DNA of 5,055 nucleotides from Chloroflexota bacterium (GTDB lineage: Bacteria; Cyanobacteriota; Vampirovibrionia; Obscuribacterales; Obscuribacteraceae). The notes below the pieces were generated by a model. The model was not told the origin of the DNA, did not search any database, and was given only the letters and a program-made list of their open reading frames with translations. Position 1 is the stretch's first letter. Each line of letters opens with the position of its first letter. Below, piece by piece: positions 1 through 5,055 of the stretch. The position numbers and the translations under genes are program-made. The stretch lies in assembly GCA_005240105.1 (NCBI GenBank), contig SBAT01000407.1, positions 1-5,055 of the forward strand. The letters run 5' to 3'.

Positions 1-19
1 ATCAAAGGCGAACCAATCA

Positions 20-1069
20 ATGACCTGGATGTTATACGGAGCCAACGGCTATACAGGCAAGCTCATCGCGCGTTTAGCCAAAGAAAAGGGCTTGCAGCCG
101 ATCCTTGCCGGTAGAAATTCCGTGCAACTGGAACAATTAGGCGAAGAATTGGGCATGCCCTGGCGGGCGTTCTCGCTCTTGTCCAGTGAAGAAATCATCT
201 CAAATTTAAGAGACGTACAACTCGTTTTGCATTGTGCCGGACCATTTTCCAGCACGTTTCGGCCGATGTTCAATGCTTGTCTGCAAGCCAAAGTCCACTA
301 CCTCGATGTGACAGGTGAAATTGGAGTCTTTGAAGAATTATTCTCTCGCAATTCCGATTGTATCGATGCCGATATTACAGCAATATCCGGAGTGGGGTTC
401 GATGTGGTACCAACAGATTGCCTGGCGGCAATGGTTAAACAACAGTTGCCGGAAGCCACTCAGCTGCGCCTGGGCATTGCCGGAGTTGGCGCCGGTATTA
501 GCCGTGGCACAGCTAAGACAATGTTCGAAGGCACCGCCCATGGTGGCTGCATCAGGCAAGACGGCAAGTTAATCAAAGTCCCCCTTGCCTATAAGACAAC
601 TAAGTTCAACTTCAACCACCACAACACTCTTGCAGTGTCTATGCCCTGGGGCGATGTGGCGACAGCCTTTCGCTCTACAGGCATTCCAAACATTGAAGTG
701 TATTTTGCCACCACAACTAATACGGTAATGTTTATGCGCGCGGCAGAACTACTAAGACCAGTTCTATCCAGCGCACCGATACAGATAATGGGCAAGCAAC
801 TGATATCGAAATATCTAAGTGGTCCGACAGATGAAGGGCGTGCCCAAGCTAAATGCGTCATTGTTGCTGAAGGCAAACACCAAGACAAGCAGTGTACCTT
901 ACGCATGCGCTGTCCTGAAGGTTACACATTGACTAGTCATTCGGCTCTTGCCAGTGTCGAACGCATCCTAGAAGGCAACATCGCCACAGGGGCGCTTACA
1001 CCCTCGCTTGCCTTTGGCGCCGACTTTGTTAAATCACTGCCGGACATCAAAATTGAAACGCTTAAGTAG
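20..1069 (+). CDS. Saccharopine dehydrogenase-like NAD(P)-binding oxidoreductase (trans-acting enoyl reductase type)
   Basis: A 349-residue protein that opens directly with a Rossmann fold. The glycine-rich loop is G7-A-N-G-Y-T-G13, and AGRN follows at 30-33, where the second strand meets the cofactor ribose/phosphate. Further family-typical blocks are CAGPF at 72-76, YLDVTGE at 94-100 and GVGFDVVPTD at 124-133. These are the hallmarks of the saccharopine dehydrogenase NADP-binding superfamily, in the branch that includes mycobacterial trans-acting enoyl reductases and eukaryotic SCCPDH-like proteins. The substrate cannot be read from the sequence; lysine-pathway activity should not be assumed. 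No signal peptide is visible, so it is probably cytosolic or membrane-peripheral. The ATG at 20 is chosen because the Rossmann strand begins at once. The frame stays open upstream to the window edge, so a slightly earlier start cannot be excluded. A weak purine stretch (aaaggcg, 4-10) may serve as ribosome binding site. It lies 54 bp upstream of the next same-strand gene. Confidence 0.9.
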   Translation: MTWMLYGANGYTGKLIARLAKEKGLQPILAGRNSVQLEQLGEELGMPWRAFSLLSSEEIISNLRDVQLVLHCAGPFSSTFRPMFNACLQAKVHYLDVTGEIGVFEELFSRNSDCIDADITAISGVGFDVVPTDCLAAMVKQQLPEATQLRLGIAGVGAGISRGTAKTMFEGTAHGGCIRQDGKLIKVPLAYKTTKFNFNHHNTLAVSMPWGDVATAFRSTGIPNIEVYFATTTNTVMFMRAAELLRPVLSSAPIQIMGKQLISKYLSGPTDEGRAQAKCVIVAEGKHQDKQCTLRMRCPEGYTLTSHSALASVERILEGNIATGALTPSLAFGADFVKSLPDIKIETLK

Positions 1070-1085
1070 TGTTATCCAAAATCCG

Positions 1086-1094
1086 TGGCATAAT
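1086..1094 (+). promoter_or_regulatory. Candidate extended -10 promoter element for the 1124 gene
   Basis: TGGCATAAT: a TGn extension followed by CATAAT (5 of 6 matches to TATAAT), 29 bases ahead of the ATG at 1124. No good -35 hexamer is seen at 16-18 bp upstream, so this is a weak prediction. Read-through from the upstream gene is the alternative. Confidence 0.3.
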
Positions 1095-1110
1095 GCTCAA
1101 ATGGGACTGC

Positions 1111-1118
1111 AAGGAGGA
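1111..1118 (+). promoter_or_regulatory. Strong Shine-Dalgarno site for the 1124 gene
   Basis: AAGGAGGA lies five bases ahead of the ATG at 1124. It is the strongest ribosome binding site in the window, fixes the start of this gene, and suggests efficient translation. Confidence 0.85.
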
Positions 1119-1123
1119 CTTAA

Positions 1124-1840
1124 ATGAAACTGTGGGATACTGCAAAACTTTCGTCTTACATGGTGCTTTTTGCACTGTCCGGCACAGCTCTGTCTGCACA
1201 GGCTTGCGATTCACACCACCCGGATGCGTGCGCCAAAGGTGCCTGTAATACTAAAGTAAAAGCAGTCGCCCAAGCAGCCGATACGACACAGACAACAACA
1301 GTTACAACTCAGACAATCACAAGCACAACCCAGCCTCTGCAGGGCAGTGTGGTCAAAACCGTCAAAGAAGCACAAACAGGTTTAAATGTGCTTGCTAAGA
1401 CACTGGGACAACTCAAGCATACTGATACCGATCTTTACAACGAAGCAACTCGACAGGTAGCCAACTTGATTGAAGAGCCGGAAATTATTGCCGGCACAGT
1501 CATCTATATACCTGTCAATTTCACAACCGGGGACTACTTGCCCATGCGCAAGAAGTGGGTTGAGTATTACATGACTCAATTGGCCAATCTTGTACCAATG
1601 GTGCAGGAAGACATCGACGCCATCTTGATTCCTGACGACAAGGAAGAGAAGGCCGACGAATACATGACACAGATGAAGGCCGAAGTACAGGACATCGAGA
1701 ATCAATACAAAATTCTCGTGCAACTAGCAGTTGGTCCTATTTACAATCAAAATGCCATTGCTGCCATTTGCCACAATATCGATCACGACATCAAACAAAT
1801 GGATGAAAGCCGCAAAAAAGCCTTTCACGCCATCAAATAA
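1124..1840 (+). CDS. Exported Thr-rich, Cys-containing protein of unknown family
   Basis: 238 residues; I do not recognise the family. The N-terminus looks like a signal peptide: basic K2/K8, a hydrophobic stretch around 12-23, then a possible signal peptidase I site A25-Q-A27. C28 follows immediately, but the -3 to -1 residues (AQA) are not a standard lipobox, so a lipoprotein is possible but not supported. The early mature region has closely spaced cysteines C28, C36 and C41 among His, Asp and Lys residues, then a Thr/Gln-rich low-complexity linker at about 53-72. The rest (about 80-238) is mostly helical and acidic, with a charged stretch near 165-195, a further cysteine at C216 and a basic C-terminal tail. 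Four mature-region cysteines could form disulfides or bind metal in an oxidising compartment. The start is set by the AAGGAGGA site at 1111. The TAA stop abuts the stop of the convergent gene on the other strand. Confidence 0.75.
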   Translation: MKLWDTAKLSSYMVLFALSGTALSAQACDSHHPDACAKGACNTKVKAVAQAADTTQTTTVTTQTITSTTQPLQGSVVKTVKEAQTGLNVLAKTLGQLKHTDTDLYNEATRQVANLIEEPEIIAGTVIYIPVNFTTGDYLPMRKKWVEYYMTQLANLVPMVQEDIDAILIPDDKEEKADEYMTQMKAEVQDIENQYKILVQLAVGPIYNQNAIAAICHNIDHDIKQMDESRKKAFHAIK

Positions 1841-2344
1841 CTAAATCCAGGGAAATCTTTCGTCCAGGAAATAGAGAACTTTCTCCATTCCTTTTCCCAC
1901 GTGATGAAGCATGTGCATGGATTCGGTCAATGGAAATCCGACAACTTTCAGCACTCCACCGACAATCCCCTTGTCTTCCCCTCTCATGGTTTCATCATAA
2001 TAATGAGGTTCCGGAAAGGCCGATGACTTGGCACCGTCCGGTCGAGTATCTTTATTCGGGTGAAGTTCGTCTCTTAGCTGCACATCTGGAGAATTCTCTG
2101 CCAGCATTGGATGGTAACCAAGGCGACGCTCCATGTGAGCACGACTCTTGAGTTTAAAGATGCGCGATGTCTTGACGTTCTTATCCGTTTTGTTGGCCCA
2201 TTCTTGCAGTTCAGCAATGGACATTTTTTGCATTTGTTCTTCAGTAAGCCATTCGGCTTCACCGGCTTTGACAGGAGCCAGCGAATAAGACAAGGCAATT
2301 ACAAGAGAGACCGGAATCAAGAATTTATGCATGACAATCACCAT
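1841..2344 (-). CDS. Small exported protein of unknown family
   Basis: 167 residues in the longest frame; family not recognised. A signal peptide is clear: basic H6-K7, hydrophobic core at about 8-23, and a probable cleavage site V25-K-A27 before G28. The coordinates give the longest frame from ATG 2344. The in-frame ATG at 2332 (M5) may be the true start, because it gives a more typical signal-peptide n-region and has GGTGA five bases upstream, whereas 2344 has no visible Shine-Dalgarno. The mature part starts with an acidic helix rich in Glu/Gln/Met, continues through a basic segment (about 55-75) and a polar Pro/Asp/His-rich middle, and ends with an amphipathic Gly/Val/His/Met region (about 125-167) finishing in FPWI. 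It lies 38 bp downstream of the other minus-strand exported gene, so co-transcription is plausible. An inverted repeat overlapping a promoter-like element lies between them. Its TAG stop abuts the TAA of the convergent gene. Confidence 0.72.
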   Translation of the reverse strand: MVIVMHKFLIPVSLVIALSYSLAPVKAGEAEWLTEEQMQKMSIAELQEWANKTDKNVKTSRIFKLKSRAHMERRLGYHPMLAENSPDVQLRDELHPNKDTRPDGAKSSAFPEPHYYDETMRGEDKGIVGGVLKVVGFPLTESMHMLHHVGKGMEKVLYFLDERFPWI

Positions 2345-2345
2345 T

Positions 2346-2362
2346 TAATACCAGCGGTATTA
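2346..2362. promoter_or_regulatory. Perfect 7-bp inverted repeat, candidate operator or leader hairpin
   Basis: TAATACC-agc-GGTATTA: two perfect 7-base arms around a 3-base centre, directly ahead of the minus-strand gene starting at 2344 (or 2332). It overlaps the promoter-like -10 at 2359-2364, a typical place for a repressor site. If transcribed from further upstream it could fold as a hairpin next to the start codon. The perfect symmetry is seen directly; the regulatory role is inferred. Confidence 0.4.
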
Positions 2363-2367
2363 TCTCA
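2359..2367 (-). promoter_or_regulatory. Candidate extended -10 promoter for the 2344/2332 gene
   Basis: Read on the minus strand this is TGAGATAAT: a TGn extension plus GATAAT (5 of 6 matches to TATAAT). No convincing -35 hexamer lies 16-18 bp upstream. It sits in the 38-bp gap between the two minus-strand genes and could give the second gene its own transcript. Confidence 0.35.
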
Positions 2368-2382
2368 CAGAGACGGCAAGAG

Positions 2383-2952
2383 CTACATACCTATTGCTGG
2401 CACGGCGATTGAGTTTTCATTCCTTACCTTTTGATCTAATGCAATAAGTGCCTGACGCACTTGAATCAACTGCTCTTTTTTCTGTAAAAGCTGTGGTGCG
2501 AGCAATTGTCCACTCTCGTCGGTGGCTGCCAATCCCATTGGATTGTCTATCAACTTCAAATACGTTTGGAATAGCTTAGCGGTCTCCGCGTAATACCATG
2601 TATATCCTTCGTATAGCTGTTTGGTTGGAGCCGTTTTCGGCATGGCATCAAGTAAGTGCGAGGCACGCACATATCTATTAGATAAACCGGACAGAAGATT
2701 TCTTGCTGCACCCTTATCGAAATTCGGCATGATTGCCTGGGCAAGCAAGCCGTCACACTGCTCTTTCTCTTGCATGGTGATGATATTAGAGCGCATTATT
2801 TGATCGAAGTTGGTAAACCATTGCCCAACAGTCACAGGGGCTATCGGCGCACGTTGTGCCACCTTTGCCTGGGGAGCAGCCATGACTGCTACTTGAACCA
2901 TCGGCAACGTAGAAGCCACCAGCGTAAGTGCCGCCAAGAAATTTTTGATCAT
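2383..2952 (-). CDS. Small exported helical protein of unknown family
   Basis: 189 residues; no family recognised. The N-terminus is a signal peptide: K3, a hydrophobic core at about 5-24, and likely cleavage after A25/A26 or after A29. The mature protein looks largely alpha-helical, with Tyr/Trp-rich helices around 115-125, a single cysteine after the CDG stretch near residue 66, and a C-terminal Gln/Leu/Lys-rich helix (about 155-178) with coiled-coil character. No catalytic motif or lipobox is seen. The ATG at 2952 is supported by AGAGGA eight bases upstream on the minus strand. It is the first gene of a possible two-gene minus-strand unit with the exported protein 38 bp downstream, and is divergent from the TonB-like gene. 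An inverted repeat lies just upstream of its ribosome binding site. A periplasmic or extracellular location is inferred. Confidence 0.75.
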   Translation of the reverse strand: MIKNFLAALTLVASTLPMVQVAVMAAPQAKVAQRAPIAPVTVGQWFTNFDQIMRSNIITMQEKEQCDGLLAQAIMPNFDKGAARNLLSGLSNRYVRASHLLDAMPKTAPTKQLYEGYTWYYAETAKLFQTYLKLIDNPMGLAATDESGQLLAPQLLQKKEQLIQVRQALIALDQKVRNENSIAVPAIGM

Positions 2953-2960
2953 TAGCCAAA

Positions 2961-2966
2961 TCCTCT
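2961..2966 (-). promoter_or_regulatory. Shine-Dalgarno site for the 2952 gene
   Basis: AGAGGA on the minus strand, eight bases from the ATG at 2952. It supports that start over later in-frame starts. Confidence 0.65.
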
Positions 2967-2968
2967 AG

Positions 2969-2998
2969 AGTGAACATCGTCTCTACAATTTGTTCACT
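2969..2998. promoter_or_regulatory. Perfect 8-bp inverted repeat with 14-bp spacer, candidate operator
   Basis: AGTGAACA at 2969-2976 and TGTTCACT at 2991-2998 are exact reverse complements. Arm centres are 22 bp apart, about two helical turns, as expected for a dimeric DNA-binding protein. It lies immediately upstream of the ribosome binding site of the minus-strand gene starting at 2952. In RNA it could form an 8-bp stem with a 14-base loop. The symmetry is seen; the function is inferred. Confidence 0.4.
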
Positions 2999-3043
2999 TA
3001 TCTTATCTGCCTGACAATTTCATTTCATCCGGAAACCCGCTAA

Positions 3044-3073
3044 TTGCCAACAGGCGACGCACATTAAAATAAT
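3044..3073 (+). promoter_or_regulatory. Candidate -35/-10 promoter for the TonB-like gene
   Basis: TTGCCA (3044-3049, 5 of 6 matches to TTGACA), an 18-bp spacer, then AATAAT (3068-3073, 5 of 6 matches to TATAAT). This would give a leader of about 80 bases. It is the best sigma-70-like pair in the 209-bp divergent intergenic region. Confidence 0.45.
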
Positions 3074-3125
3074 TCAAACAATGTTGTCAGTAAATTTCAC
3101 TCATCAAATTTAGGGGTAAGTCCAA

Positions 3126-3131
3126 TATACT
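3126..3131 (+). promoter_or_regulatory. Alternative -10 hexamer for the TonB-like gene
   Basis: TATACT (5 of 6 matches to TATAAT), 30 bases ahead of the TTG start. No matching -35 hexamer is visible upstream, so it is weaker than the 3044-3073 pair. Confidence 0.25.
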
Positions 3132-3146
3132 TAACTGGCTAATTCT

Positions 3147-3151
3147 GGGAG
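3147..3151 (+). promoter_or_regulatory. Ribosome binding site supporting a TTG start at 3162
   Basis: GGGAG lies ten bases ahead of TTG at 3162. An in-frame TAA at 3132-3134 closes the frame upstream, no ATG exists before residue 79, and a start there would delete the first membrane helix. TTG is therefore the most reasonable start. Confidence 0.55.
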
Positions 3152-3161
3152 ATCTTCGCTC

Positions 3162-4322
3162 TTGCCGGAAAAGGAACAAAAGGCGACCGTGCGGACGTTT
3201 CAAGAAGAAAGACATTACAAATTGGCAGAGAATTCTGACCAAACTGCTGACGCGCTGGAATTTCCAAACTGCGATCCAAAAAAAGCAGCACAGCTTTCAA
3301 TAATCCCAGGACTGGGACAGATTTACGTTGGCGATAAGCGACGCGGATATCTTTACCTCACTGTTGCCGCAACAAACTTCTTAATCCTTGCCTGGATGTT
3401 TGCATCCGAGCCAATTCTCAAAGCCTTTGAAGCTGCCTTTGCTTTTGCCGGACTGCAAATCCATTGGGAGTCCGCAACTCCATTGCAATTGCATTTCGGC
3501 AGCGGACTGTCTTATGTCATATTGGGCTTGATGATTAGTTTCACCCTGTTTGCCAGCCGCCAGGCTTATGACTATGCCGTTAGGCTGCGCAAGGGCTACA
3601 TAATCCATCACCGCACATTGATGCTTTCAGAAACAACAAGCGGTTCTTATCTGGCGCACTTCGCCTCGATAATGGCGTTTTTGATTTTGATCCTGTTTTT
3701 CATTGCGCCAAAACCACCCGAGCAACAAATCACCGAGATTGAGCTGGTACCGCAACAGCCTTCTCCGAAGAAGAATCCTTCTCCACCGGCACCAAAAAAA
3801 GCTCCGGAACCTCCGAAGCCCGTGCCACCAAAGCCAGTACCAAAGCCTGTTGTTAGACCCGTGGCTCCCACTCCAATTGCCGTGGTATCACCAAAACCGG
3901 CCCCTGATATGGTGCCCATGCCGGCATCCACTCCTGCTCCCGCTGCGCCTACCACAGGCGGCGGCGCATCCTCTGGCGGAACAGGAACCGGCAACGGCGA
4001 CAGCGGTGACGGCGCAGATGTCGATTACGGCTCGTGGCTGACAGCCATGCAAAGAAAGATCAAAAAGTCCTGGTTCCCGCCACGCGGCAATGAGTCTAAC
4101 AAGATTGTTATTGCCTTCAAAGCACACAAAGACGGAACAGTCACCGGCATAAAGATGGTTACAGCCTCTGGAGTGGCCGTTGCCGACACCGCAGCAGTAG
4201 AAGCCATCAAGCAAGCACAGCCATTGCCACCACTGCCGGCCGGCTCACCGGACGTCATTCAAGTCAACTTCAAATTCGACTACGACGTATTCAGCGGCTC
4301 CGGCGCCTACCGCCAGTTTTAG
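3162..4322 (+). CDS. TonB-family energy transducer with extra N-terminal membrane module
   Basis: 386 residues. The C-terminal domain (about 288-375) is TonB/TolA-like: YGSWL...IKKSWFPP at 289-307, then an FKAHKDGTVTGIK strand (319-331), the SGVAVADTAAVEAIKQAQPLPPLP block (336-359) and a final VNFKFDY strand. Before it come a Pro/Lys-rich spacer (about 183-265, PKP and PPKP repeats) and a Gly/Ser/Asp linker (266-287), the usual periplasm-spanning layout. The anchor helix is about 163-182, followed by EIELVPQQP as in many TonB/TolA proteins. The oddity lies upstream: a 61-residue hydrophilic N-terminus, a PGLGQIYVGDKRRG motif (49-62) resembling the start of TM2/DUF5683-type domains, and helices at about 63-81 and 114-131. 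The basic loop 141-151 fits positive-inside topology with three helices and the proline arm outside. Classical TonB is about 240 residues with one helix. It probably transmits proton-motive energy or bridges the envelope with ExbBD/TolQR-like partners, none of which is encoded here. TTG start. Confidence 0.88.
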   Translation: MPEKEQKATVRTFQEERHYKLAENSDQTADALEFPNCDPKKAAQLSIIPGLGQIYVGDKRRGYLYLTVAATNFLILAWMFASEPILKAFEAAFAFAGLQIHWESATPLQLHFGSGLSYVILGLMISFTLFASRQAYDYAVRLRKGYIIHHRTLMLSETTSGSYLAHFASIMAFLILILFFIAPKPPEQQITEIELVPQQPSPKKNPSPPAPKKAPEPPKPVPPKPVPKPVVRPVAPTPIAVVSPKPAPDMVPMPASTPAPAAPTTGGGASSGGTGTGNGDSGDGADVDYGSWLTAMQRKIKKSWFPPRGNESNKIVIAFKAHKDGTVTGIKMVTASGVAVADTAAVEAIKQAQPLPPLPAGSPDVIQVNFKFDYDVFSGSGAYRQF

Positions 4323-4325
4323 TTT

Positions 4326-4370
4326 GTCATCTCGACCGAAGCACCCACCGGGTGCGTAGTGGAGAGATCT
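4326..4370. repeat. Imperfect palindromic intergenic element, possible dispersed repeat or terminator
   Basis: Just after the TonB-like stop is a hairpin with a perfect inner stem GCACCC (4341-4346), loop ACC and GGGTGC (4350-4355), plus outer arms ATCTC (4329-4333) and GAGAT (4364-4368) separated by internal bulges. The pattern GTCATCTCGACCGAAGC...GTGGAGAGATCT resembles, from memory only, dispersed intergenic repeats found in several bacterial phyla. The stem could also aid transcription termination between the convergent genes, but no T-run follows directly, so intrinsic termination is weak. It fills about half of the 98-bp spacer between the TonB-like gene and the xylA remnant. Confidence 0.5.
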
Positions 4371-4420
4371 TCCGCAGCTATACAAAAGCCGTATTATTCA
4401 ACCAGAACGAATCTAGCAGT

Positions 4421-4906
4421 CTAGGCTCTAGCGGTCGCCATTGATCTGTTATTTGCCGTAACAACACCGCGAACTCCCATCAAATGTTCAAACAACAATT
4501 GATCCAGCCTCTCATATCCATAACCACGCTTAGCCAACGCATCAATATCGAATTTGTGGTCCTTCAACTTGGTCGCACCGACACTGCTGTAATGCGCGAG
4601 CGAGAATTCATCCTTACCACCGGCAGAGACCAAGCCGGCAAGTATTTCCTTCACCTCAGCGTCGTTAGAAAAAGCCCGAGCCTTCGCCTTCAATATGTTG
4701 TACGAACGCATACAACCCAAGGCAAAATCCCAAACTCCTTCTTCGTCTTCCGAACGATAAGCATGAGCATCGAAATGCAATGGTCCTGCATAACCTGACT
4801 CTTCCAATAACTTGACCAGGAAAAACATCGGCTTGATATTCTCACTGGCAAAACGCAAATCTTGATCGTAACGCCCAGGCTTTTGATCATTCAAATCAAT
4901 ATGGAA
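4421..4906 (-). pseudogene. xylA: Xylose isomerase, C-terminal fragment (5' part missing)
   Basis: About 161 codons matching the C-terminal ~40% of actinobacterial-type xylose isomerase, which converts D-xylose to D-xylulose (and glucose to fructose). Landmarks, counted from the TTG at 4894: N-D-Q-K-P-G at 2-7, YDQDLRF at 9-15, HFDAHAYR at 40-47, EEGVWDF at 51-57, and YERLDQLLFEHLMGVRG at 127-143 near the C-terminus. Reading upstream of that TTG, homology continues as F-H-I-D-L until an in-frame TAG at 4909-4907. The fragment therefore keeps residues equivalent to metal ligands D245, D255, D257 and D287 of the Streptomyces enzyme. It lacks the N-terminal barrel strands with the catalytic His/Asp pair, the Lys, and ligands E181, E217 and H220, so it cannot be a working enzyme alone. 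No ribosome binding site precedes the TTG. Homology stops where the DNA becomes AT-rich, which suggests insertion, rearrangement or an assembly junction. Past the family motif it ends with a short tail and a TAG stop. Confidence 0.9.
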
Positions 4907-5055
4907 CTAAGAAATTTTCTGAAAGTAAAAATTGAAATCGAGAAAAAATTACTTCAACTGCAAGATCTACAAGCTGAAGTAGAAAGTTTTAGTATTCAGT
5001 GCAATCAGTATTTTCTTTCTAACAAACCTGCTAAAGATCCTGAAGTTCCTAGTCC
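4901..5055 (+). CDS. Partial AT-rich open frame, coiled-coil-like N-terminus, runs off window
   Basis: An open frame from ATG 4901 to the window end: 51 codons with no stop. The product is Lys/Glu/Leu/Gln-rich at residues 2-30 (MELRNFLKVK..., EIEKKLLQLQDLQAEVESF) with a heptad-like hydrophobic pattern, then a less ordered NKPAKDPEVP region. The family is not recognised. The DNA is about 32% GC by hand count, clearly poorer than the rest of the window, and it begins within six bases of where xylA homology ends. No Shine-Dalgarno is seen upstream of the ATG. The ATG itself is the reverse complement of a xylA His codon, so the true start could differ (the frame is open back to 4811). It may be the edge of an inserted element or foreign DNA. 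Confidence 0.4.
   Translation, partial: MELRNFLKVKIEIEKKLLQLQDLQAEVESFSIQCNQYFLSNKPAKDPEVPS

Noticed and set aside
589..906. Minus-strand open frame within the oxidoreductase gene
   Set aside because: Shadow of a strongly supported gene; the protein is Cys/Ser-rich with no domain-like pattern.
1200..1207. Lipoprotein signal at C28 of the exported protein
   Set aside because: The residues before Cys (AQA) do not fit the usual lipobox, so ordinary signal peptidase I cleavage is equally or more likely.
2111..2434. Plus-strand open frame across the two minus-strand exported genes
   Set aside because: It overlaps two genes that have signal peptides, and has no good ribosome binding site or recognisable content.
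2972..2995. LexA-like GAAC...GTTC site
   Set aside because: The Gram-positive-type LexA box needs a 4-base gap between GAAC and GTTC; here the gap is 16 bases.
3647..3994. Gly-rich minus-strand open frame
   Set aside because: It is the reverse-strand shadow of the Pro/Lys-rich spacer of the TonB-like gene; Pro codons read backwards give Gly.
4484..4798. Plus-strand open frame opposite xylA
   Set aside because: It overlaps a well-supported xylose isomerase fragment on the other strand, with no ribosome binding site or recognisable protein features.
1..5055. tRNA, rRNA, CRISPR array or transposase
   Set aside because: No cloverleaf, regularly spaced direct repeats, rRNA-like segment or transposase-like protein was seen on either strand.

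Overview
The window looks like chromosomal DNA from a bacterium with two membranes. It carries a complete TonB/TolA-like periplasm-spanning protein and three small proteins with export signals. Base composition is close to half GC by eye across most of the window, genes are densely packed, and several starts have recognisable Shine-Dalgarno sites. I cannot fix the taxon from sequence alone. Melainabacteria/Vampirovibrionota (for example Obscuribacterales) would fit the gene style, but that is a low-confidence inference.

Layout: (1) 20-1069 (+), a saccharopine-dehydrogenase-like / trans-acting enoyl-reductase-type NAD(P)-binding oxidoreductase. (2) 1124-1840 (+), an exported Thr-rich, Cys-containing protein of unknown family. 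(3) 1841-2344 (-) and 2383-2952 (-), two tandem exported proteins of unknown family. The first of these two ends exactly where gene 2 ends, so the stop codons are back to back. (4) 2953-3161, a 209-bp divergent intergenic region with promoter-like elements and a long-spaced perfect inverted repeat. (5) 3162-4322 (+), a TonB-family protein with an unusual extra N-terminal membrane module. (6) 4323-4420, an intergenic spacer occupied by an imperfect palindrome that may be a dispersed repeat or a terminator. (7) 4421-4906 (-), the C-terminal part only of an actinobacterial-type xylose isomerase (xylA). (8) 4901-5055 (+), an abruptly AT-rich segment with an open frame for a coiled-coil-like protein running off the window.

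Functionally, the exported proteins and the TonB-like protein all point to the cell envelope, and the two minus-strand exported genes may be co-transcribed. No ExbB/ExbD, TonB-dependent receptor, mobile-element transposase, CRISPR array or RNA gene is visible. I did not find a convincing new multi-gene system. The most notable points are the truncated xylA at an AT-rich junction (element insertion, rearrangement or assembly chimera), the extra membrane module on the TonB protein, and operator-like inverted repeats in front of both minus-strand exported genes.
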